Source: Siphonodentalium dalli
Taxonomy: Eukaryota; Mollusca; Scaphopoda; Gadilida; Siphonodentaliidae
DNA: 64,000 nt
NCBI GenBank assembly: GCA_032622095.1
Contig: CP136065.1
Coordinates: forward strand, 156,493,577-156,557,576
Direction of reading: 5' to 3'
Within the stretch, counting starts at the first letter, position 1. Every line of letters starts with the position of its first letter. Made by a program: the position numbers and the translations under genes. The notes beneath the pieces are model-generated. The model did not search any database. It worked only from the letters and a program-made list of their open reading frames with translations, and had not been told where the DNA came from. Of the stretch, positions 56,520 to 64,000 are shown piece by piece.

Positions 56520-56815
56520 TGGTACCTGGGCAGGTTTTCCACATAGTACCTATATATGTGGTACTCTGGGGTACCAAGTACCACATATATAGTCTTGATA
56601 ATTAGTACCCCAGAGTGCCTGGGCAGGTACTCTAGAGTACCTGGATATTTGGTACTAGTATATACCAACAATATTTGGTACACCATGCAGAGTACAATAT
56701 TTTGGTACTCCAGAGTACCATATTTTTGGTACTCCAGAGTACCAAAAATTTGGTAGTCCCCACTGGACAAGTTCAGTACATACGTAGGTACTCTGGAATA
56801 CCTATTGTTTTATGA
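56520..56815. repeat. GGTACTCTGGAGTACC palindromic minisatellite
   Basis: Variants of the 16 bp self-complementary phrase GGTACTCNNGAGTACC and of TTTGGTA / TACCAAA recur about eight times at irregular spacing. The arms can pair in many registers. Frames on both strands (56483-56770 and 56556-56756) are products of this repeat. Confidence 0.75.
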
Positions 56816-58599
56816 GTGTACGCATAATTGTAAATAATTACATCTCGATTCGGGACGCACCAATCCATGATAAACTAACGCAAATGATTTCCCATCGAGA
56901 GTCATTGCATTTAATTATAATATAAGAATGACGGTGTGTGTGTGCTCGAAATTTGGATTAATATTCGTAATAATAACTACTTTGCGCAAGATCATTCTCC
57001 ATTTCTATTTGAACACCCAACCGGAGCGTTTCACATAACTTTAAGATAATGTAAGCAATATACCTCTTCCGGACCGTCGCGCGTTATTCGTTCAATAAAT
57101 GCAAATGGCGCAGGATTTGCTTCGATTTTGTTTCGAAATTGCTTATTTTGTTATGACTTCATTGCTTATAGTAAGGTAGTTCAGTTAATTATCGAACCAT
57201 TTCAATAACGACAAACTTTCAAAGGCGAATATGATTAGGCATATTTTGGGCAAACCGCCATATATGACTTTACATGTAAAAAAAAACATAACGACTCATG
57301 CTGCTCACGCTCCATTTCATACAACGTGAAATTACTTACAGGTATCACACATGTGATGTTCATCAGATGTTTCCAACTATCAAACACATACGTGGAATAA
57401 AACGTGCTTTCTTTTTACCATGTCATAGCAAGGAGCGCTCTTCATGTCATTATCCCGTTTCTTCTGAGGCGATAATTATTACAAGTCCTTCCGAGCCATA
57501 CAATGTGCGTTTACCGGTACACAAGAATTGCATGTATTTATCGACCCATTTTGTCCAAGAACGTGACGAAACAGAGGAATAACTAGGTTTAATTTGGCCT
57601 GAAGATTATGTGCCGAATTAAAATAGGGGAATATATTGGTCACTCTGCGTAGTATATATTGGCTGGAACCCATATAATTGATACAATTCTCTTCACCAAC
57701 TGGCATTTAGACCATCCTATGTGTCTCAAGGAATTCTTCTTAGCCGATATTACCATGTCTGGTCGTGATCAATGTAGACAATTCATGCAGATCTATTCAT
57801 ACTGTTGGCAGGTTTCGCTCTCTTTTAGCCTAAAATTTCGGTTATTTACCATTCATTTTGTGCCAATGTAATTCGGGATACAAATAAACTAAATACTACG
57901 AATGGGTATGTAGTTATAAAATTGTCACATCATTAAAGACTCAAGTTGTTTTTTATTTAAACGCAGGCTTTCGGCTGCATATGAACAGCCTTTGTCAGGA
58001 AAATAATGAGATATTATAACAATACCATTTATAAAGGAACACAACCTACAAGAATGGTGTCAATTGAAGCCTTGCAATTCGGATCAACTGGATGAATTGC
58101 CCAATCTCTTTACTGAATGCCACGGCGCTGTCTTCTAATGGCCGATACAATAACTTATAAGAACTACATTTGCTATATGTTATATTCTGTCAAAATTAAT
58201 GCTTCGGGTGAGCAAATTCCAATAACAAGCCTGCTTTCCCTGCTTATGTTCGTTTAGGCTCACAGTTGTCGCCTATTTGCGCGGTCTGGGTGAATACCGA
58301 GTTCCTGTTAAAACCATTATATACCACAGCTGGGCATCACTTTGGTGTGATTTTTCCGTAGATACCAACTGTGACTATTTGCTGACTAACAATAGAATCA
58401 TTTACTTCAGTTATCTGCCACACGTCATGGCCACGAACATGACATTCTACACTGCGTGTATTCCTGTTGTACCTTAATAATTTGTAGCTGACGCGCTCGT
58501 TTAAGCTTCGTCTGATATGGGGGCGAGTGGTATTCCGGACATTATGACGTATTTTACACCGTCAATAGTATATCTTATTCTTCATCCATCGGCGCATGT
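56816..58599. other. Unassigned stretch
   Basis: Forward frames 57298-57582 and 58277-58477 have no recognised domain. No repeat ends found. Confidence 0.35.
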
Positions 58600-58705
58600 A
58601 TTCAACGGAATACGTGTCATTTAATACGTATTAGTGTTTATTCCACACCCATTGACATGAGTCACATGTATTCAACGGAATCCCAGCCATTGAATACATA
58701 TTAGT
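58598..58705 (+). repeat. Two-copy short tandem repeat, about 72 bp unit
   Basis: GTATTCAACGGAAT..C...CATT.AATAC.TATTAGTGT occurs at about 58599 and 58669. Confidence 0.6.
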
Positions 58706-58708
58706 GTA

Positions 58709-58753
58709 CTCTAGTGGAATACAAGCCAGAACTATTCTTGTTGACGTTGTCGC
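58709..58753 (+). repeat. 45 bp direct repeat, copy 1
   Basis: CTCTAGTGGAATACAAGCC...TTGTTGACGTTGTCGC recurs at 59044-59088. The palindrome at 58898-59004 lies between the two copies. Confidence 0.75.
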
Positions 58754-58897
58754 CAAGAAAGATGACGTACATTACGTCGATCATCCGCTTGCCGTGATCC
58801 CCCATAATTACTGGTTATTTGTCAGACTTAAATCACAATAAAGATAGCTATAGTAACAATGAAGATGACATTCATGGATTGAACTTATCTGACTGAA

Positions 58898-59004
58898 TCT
58901 CGAATCTTTTATCGAACTCGTTGCGGACGGCGCAAAGTTATATTTCGCTCGAGCTACGCTCTCGCGAAATATATCCTTGCGCCATCCGATAAAAGAGTCT
59001 CGAT
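58898..59004. repeat. 107 bp palindrome with CGAGC tip
   Basis: The arms pair through ATC(T)CGA.TCTTTTATCG / CGATAAAAGAGTCTCGAT, GGCGCAA / TTGCGCC and ATATTTCGC / GCGAAATAT. The tip is TCGAGCTACGCTCTCG. The left arm has a 5-10 bp insertion relative to the right. Confidence 0.7.
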
Positions 59005-59043
59005 TAAGATGCGCGTTGTGTTCTGTCTATATATAGGGCCTAC

Positions 59044-59088
59044 CTCTAGTGGAATACAAGCCGGAACGATTCTTGTTGACGTTGTCGC
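59044..59088 (+). repeat. 45 bp direct repeat, copy 2
   Basis: Second copy of 58709-58753, with two substitutions. It is followed by a short hairpin, TGCGCGA...TTCGCGCA (59127-59147). Confidence 0.75.
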
Positions 59089-59274
59089 TGCGGCCCATTT
59101 GTACTAGAGGCCGGTGGCTCCTTTGTGCGCGATAGTGCTTCGCGCACATTTATACATCTTCAACAGCGGAAGCGCCTTTGTGCATTTTTTAAATTGATTG
59201 AACTCCTTACTCAATTTAACACAATTATTATTGTTTTTATTTTTAAATTATTACTATTTTTTTTAAATCAAACT

Positions 59275-59780
59275 TTTGAAAAACTAACGCCGATGGAAAT
59301 CGGGGATAACAAAAAATATTATCGATTTTAGTGTAAACATATTTTATTCCAATCCTAATACAGATATGAACATTTAACAAAAAAGTTTGACAATATAGTA
59401 TTGATATGTGAATTGGAAAGGGGATTAAACAAGCCCAGTGGCTTTTATTAAGTTTGCTCTTTATCGATTTCAGTGCCTCTATCAATCTCCATATCCTGAC
59501 TCGGACAGCAACACTCCTTTAAACCACACCATTAGACTCCTCATATCATGGAGATGTTTATATATAAATTTGGTGGAAATCGTGACAAAAAATATTTTTA
59601 TCGATTTTGGTGCCCTTCGCCCTCACCCTCCACAGCCCTGACTCAAATGGCAAAGGTTCGGCATCTTTATACCATACCATTAGATTCATCATATCATGGA
59701 GATGATTATATATAAATTTAGTGGAAATCGGCGACCGAACAAAACATATTTTGTTTCCACTCCCCTTTCCTACCCCTGAC
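59275..59780 (+). repeat. Degenerate tandem repeat, unit about 145 bp
   Basis: GGAGATG(T/A)TTATATATAAATTT(G/A)GTGGAAATCG occurs at 59549 and 59698 with a weaker match at about 59290. It is followed each time by AAAAATATT...ATCGATTT(T/G)..TG and a C-rich CCT...CCTGACTC block. Three to four units in all. Confidence 0.6.
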
Positions 59781-59932
59781 TCCGACAGCGTTACTTTAGT
59801 AAATGTTAATCTCCACCATTATCTTCCTTGTAAAAAAACGACTCCTTGTTAGACCCATTTGGGGCCCTCTTGTAGTCACCTGTTAATTTCTATATCAGAC
59901 AGAAAGACAAACATTCGCAAATATAAATATAG

Positions 59933-59992
59933 ATGCATGGCTTGGAGTTGACTATGCCAAAATATTGCCATAGCCAACTCCAAGCCATGCAT
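59933..59992. repeat. 60 bp near-perfect hairpin
   Basis: ATGCATGGCTTGGAGTTG.CTATG and its complement (ending CCAAGCCATGCAT) enclose a loop of about 9 bp, CAAAATATT. Confidence 0.8.
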
Positions 59993-60959
59993 TATTCATT
60001 ATATTATATCGAACACAATTTCTGTGTCTGATTTTGTCACATTTCTGTTAATTTTGGAATTCGGTCTCAGATTTTACAACCTACGGCAAACTTTTGACGA
60101 TGGCAGGGGAGTATAGCTCTGTTATTTGTTACAGCTAGCATCATTTTTTTGTGATTCATGTATTTCTATCTTTAAAAATCGTCGTTAGCAAACAATTTTT
60201 TTGGAAAATTTTAGAAGCTGATTTGTTAATCTTCGAGGAAGCTATACCAGTCACTCAAATATTAGGACTGTCCGCTTACCAAATTATTAAACGGAGAAAC
60301 TATTTTGATATACTGGGTAGCTATGATCACATGTAGGATTATTAAAATTCATAAACTTTGAATAAGTCTAATTGTATCAGATATTGCAACAAACAACGTT
60401 CGATATAGTTTCAGATTGGCCGTGTTGAGCGAAATTTATGTTACTATAAATAGAAAAAGAATAGTATGTGAGTAGTCTAGCTACTGGGGTGCTATCGAAA
60501 AATAGTAGATCAGTCTGCAGCCATTCATAACGTGAGAAAGTCACGTGAGATATAATATTCACCAATAGAAATTGAGTGCGCGCAAATAAACAGACATGAG
60601 AGTCGCAGAAACAATGACAGACGACAACTAAATAGCAATGTTCATTCTCTATGCAATAATATCACTTTTGAGATGGAAATATGTTATTAAATTGTGCTTT
60701 TACTTCCTTGAAGTAGAAACTTAGTCACTTGTTGCCGAATTGCGCGCATTAGACTGGTCCGTGCCCCAAATTGTACCAGTCACCCGATTCGTAATAACCT
60801 GATACTTTTTGCATTAATGCAAATAAATTCGGGCATACGCGTAGGATCATCATCGTCACGACACCGTTTTCCAATACTATCACAGTTATAATATAACAAA
60901 TCTAAATGAAACAAATAAAATTTGGATTTTGGTTAAAGATACATAAACAATCAACATTT
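59993..60959. other. Unassigned stretch
   Basis: AT-rich. No supported gene or repeat. Confidence 0.4.
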
Positions 60960-62045
60960 AATCATCATCACTATCACGGTGAGTCACCAATGACTCACCA
61001 TCAACACCTAGTCAATCCTCAAATCATAATCACACCATCATCGTCGTCATCCCACTATCACCGTAAGTCACCATCAACACATCGTCAATCCTCAAATCAT
61101 AATCACACCATCATCGTCATCATCCCACTATCATCATCATCACTATCACCGTGAGTCGCCATCAACACATAGTCAATCCTCAAATCATAATCACACCATT
61201 ATCGTCAGCATCACTATCACCGTGAGTCGCCATCAACACATAATCAATCCTCAAATCATAATCACACCATCATCGTCATCATCCCACTATCACCGTGAGT
61301 CACCATCAACACATAGTCAATCATCAAATCATAATCACACCATCATCGTCATCATCCCACTATCACCGTGAGTCACCATCAACACATAGTCAATAATCAA
61401 ATCATAACCACACCATCGTCGTCATCATCCCACTATCACCGTGAGTCACTATCAACACATAGTCAATCATCAAATCATAATCACACCATCATCGTCATCA
61501 TCCCATTATCATCATCACTATCACCGTGAGTCGCCATCAACACATAGTCAATCCTCAAATCATAATCACACCATCATCGTCATCATCCCACTATCATCAT
61601 CATCACTATCACCGTGAGTCACCATTAATACATACGCACTCCTCAAATCATAATCACACCATCATCGTCATCATCCCACTATCACCGTGAGTCACCATCA
61701 ACACATAGTCAATCCTCAAATCATAATCACACCATCATCGTCATCATACCACTATCACCGTGAGTCACCATCAACACATAGTCAATCCTCAAATCATAAT
61801 CACACATCATCGTCATCATCCCACTATCACCGTGAGTCACCACCATCAGCACATAGTCAATCCTCAAATCATAATCACACCATCATCGTCATCATCCCAC
61901 TATCATCATCATCACTATCACCGTGAGTCGCCATCAACACATAGTCAATCCTCAAATCATAATCACACCATCATCGTCATCATCCCACTATCACCGTGAG
62001 TCACCATCAATACATAGTCAATCCTCAAATCTTAATCACACCATC
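60960..62045 (+). repeat. CAT-rich minisatellite, unit about 73 bp, roughly 14 copies
   Basis: The unit contains CACTATCACCGTGAGTC, GCCATCAACACATAGTCAA, TCCTCAAATCATAATCACAC and CATCATCGTCATCATCC. Some units have an extra ATCATCATC block. Serine/histidine-rich frames across it (60906-61154, 61687-62261) are repeat artefacts. Confidence 0.9.
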
Positions 62046-63725
62046 ATCATCCCAATATCAACCGTCATCATTTCCCCCGCAATCTCCAGCGCCTGCATCG
62101 CCATCAACAATAAATATCCCTGCAAACGTTTATGCTGGCTACTTATCAGCCAAAAAAGTTCGACACAAACGCAGATCCATGTGTATATTCAGACCAAATC
62201 CTTGGCTCTCAGGAGAATAAAGCTAAACTATAAATATCACGTTTTAATTGATGCTAATTAAGAAGAGTATATTAAACGCGAATATATTTGCACTTTACTT
62301 TATCCTCATTCACGTTTAATCAGTGTTTATCGACAGTAACCCAAACATCGATTTGTTCAAGGGCGTATGAAACTTTCTTTAATGGTGCTGTAATAGGGCA
62401 TGGTGCTCGTGTGTCTTGGAAATAATCGACTACTTAAAGTTCTGTTAACTGGAACTTAACCTTACCAATATAGTCAGGTTTTATAATCGCCTGTCTGACA
62501 TGTTGGGTAAACACACCAATAACTTTATCGTCTTGTGAGTTTTCACACAGGAGAACTTTATCTCAAATAGTTTTATGCAGGTATATCATATTTTGGTCCA
62601 TAATAAATTTATACCCACAAAATGCATTGCCCTTGTAGGTGCGCTTGGTCGGTAACTTTACTGGGATTTTAATATGTGCTTATCAGTTCAGTTATGTTGG
62701 TAGTGAAGTCCCTCCTGTGTATGAAGAGCACCCCGGCATGCTGGGTTTCTTTAAAAAATCAAAGTGCATGTCTAGCATGACTAAGTTTTAAAAATCCAAA
62801 AATATAACATATTAGATCAGATAAGATAAGAGTTTGAGTAGAAGGGAATTTCTGTCTATTTACAATATAATTTTTTTTGAAAGCTCTATATTTTGCTAAA
62901 AGATTGGTACATGTGATGTACATGTTATATCTTGAATTTGCTGTATCGTGCCTGTACAGCTCACTGTGTCTTTTTATTGTTTGTCGTGTCAGCACTTTCA
63001 GAGTGTTCACTATTATACATGTATATAACCCATAGAGGTAATATCTCTCAGAAGTTTCTATTAGCAATGTTACTGTATGGGAGACGGTGGTGTTCTAGTT
63101 TGGTACAATCTATAGTCAATTGTGTCACGATGACTGTTCGTCTAATATCATTGGTTTCAATGATTGATGCTGGCACTATTTATGACACGTGATCTGGTTT
63201 ATCGCAGTGAATCGCTGCTCAGGTCTGCAATGAACAGAATGTTGTGTATATCGGCAATAACAGTCAGAGCAAATTATTACTATTTCTTTTTCTGTCCCTT
63301 TTATACAGACCAGTATGTTGTTTCATCGACTTGCTACCCTGAGAGTTAAAGATGTTAACCTTGAGAAATTTATCATTGGAGATACTACTCTAAGTGATAC
63401 ACAAAACAAGAACCTATTTAGGTCTGGTCAATCATATATAACTTCGACATCGAACTTCGAGCTATCCATGTAATGCTAAAAAGTTATGTTAGTGTTTTGG
63501 CATGTTCGGCTAATCTGCGTGATTTGAGAAGCCGTTGTCTATGAAAGAATCAAGAACAAATTTTATTTAAATAATGGCTGTGGTGAGCGTGCTATGTTAG
63601 CCATTTCAATTATGATAGGTTTGCAACAACACACAACCATTATAAAATACTTTACAATATGCATGTTTTTTAACAATAGATACAGACGTTTTTTCCTCAA
63701 TCGTTCAGATCGCGAAAATTTCAAC
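62046..63725. other. Unassigned stretch
   Basis: No supported gene. Short frames around 62759-63349 on both strands have no recognised domain. Confidence 0.4.
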
Positions 63726-64000
63726 TTAAGGGGAGACGCACATTTTCCATATATCCAGCCAAAACTGGCAAGAGATTTTCAACAAAGAATTTCTCTGGAT
63801 CTATATGGCCAAAAATCTTAAGTTTCACATAGCATCATCTTCATTGTATATAAAATCGTAGAAGTTATTAAGAGACAACAAAACCAATGGATTTTAATAC
63901 ATTTGAAGTTGAAAATATTGTTTTATTTGTTGTCCCTTTCGGTACCAAGAACTGCTAGCATAAATAATAATTTCACAAAAAACTACAATCACCGAATAGC
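63726..64000. mobile_element. TTAA-flanked element, family A copy 3 (cut by window edge)
   Basis: Begins TTAAGGGGAGACGCACATTTT and follows copies 1 and 2 (CCAGCCAAAACTGGCAAGAG, TTTCTCTGGATCTAT, GGATTTTAATACATTTGA). The right end lies beyond the window. Confidence 0.7.

Noticed and set aside
60906-62261. Serine/histidine-rich secreted-protein-like frames
   Set aside because: These are translations of the CAT-rich 73 bp minisatellite in several frames.

Overview
The window looks like intergenic or intronic DNA from an animal, probably a marine invertebrate. It is AT-rich and gene-poor, and it is packed with eukaryotic transposable-element debris: LINE tails, tRNA-headed SINEs, TTAA-flanked elements, a Helitron array, MITE-like hairpins, minisatellites and a large Polinton-type element. 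I found no rRNA, no intact tRNA, no CRISPR array, no bacterial-style operon and no host exon I would defend. The lineage below 'invertebrate' is a guess. Everything here was read by eye and no database was searched.

Layout. 0-16 kb: two TTAA-flanked repeat families (copies at 265-1199, 4655-5619 and 5791-6322), a tRNA-like SINE, several near-perfect hairpin repeats of 140-250 bp, a TTA-flanked Harbinger-like element (10439-11283) and short tandem duplications. 16-19 kb: a LINE remnant with a readable zinc-knuckle motif, followed by four head-to-tail Helitron units (16917-18836) inserted exactly between A and T. 20-23 kb: two copies of an unusual double-hairpin repeat, one of them nested inside a piggyBac-like TTAA element. 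26.2-32.2 kb: a 6 kb element with old, diverged inverted repeats of about 1.25 kb. 33-35 kb: a 370 bp foldback.

The centrepiece is 35792-45093. This 9.3 kb block is one giant palindrome. It begins with AGAAG, ends with CTTCT, and is flanked by the same 6 bp, GATAGC, on both sides. Those ends and that target duplication fit Polinton/Maverick elements, but no polymerase, integrase, ATPase, protease or capsid gene is visible. Each arm carries the same two genes, transcribed outward from the centre: a 107-residue protein with an IPYIP-type N-terminus and a basic tail, and a 189-residue acidic protein with one C2H2 zinc finger. The centre is GC-rich triplet repeat around a 10 bp hairpin, flanked by inward copies of the element's own terminal repeat. 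I suggest a non-autonomous, fully palindromic Polinton derivative that was mobilised as one unit.

45-64 kb: a decayed CR1-like LINE 3' end with a (GAT)n tail, a GC-rich broken coding insert between 125 bp direct repeats (48393-49350), further copies of the TTAA families, another SINE, more hairpins, a 73 bp CAT-rich minisatellite (60960-62045), and a third copy of the first repeat family running off the right edge.
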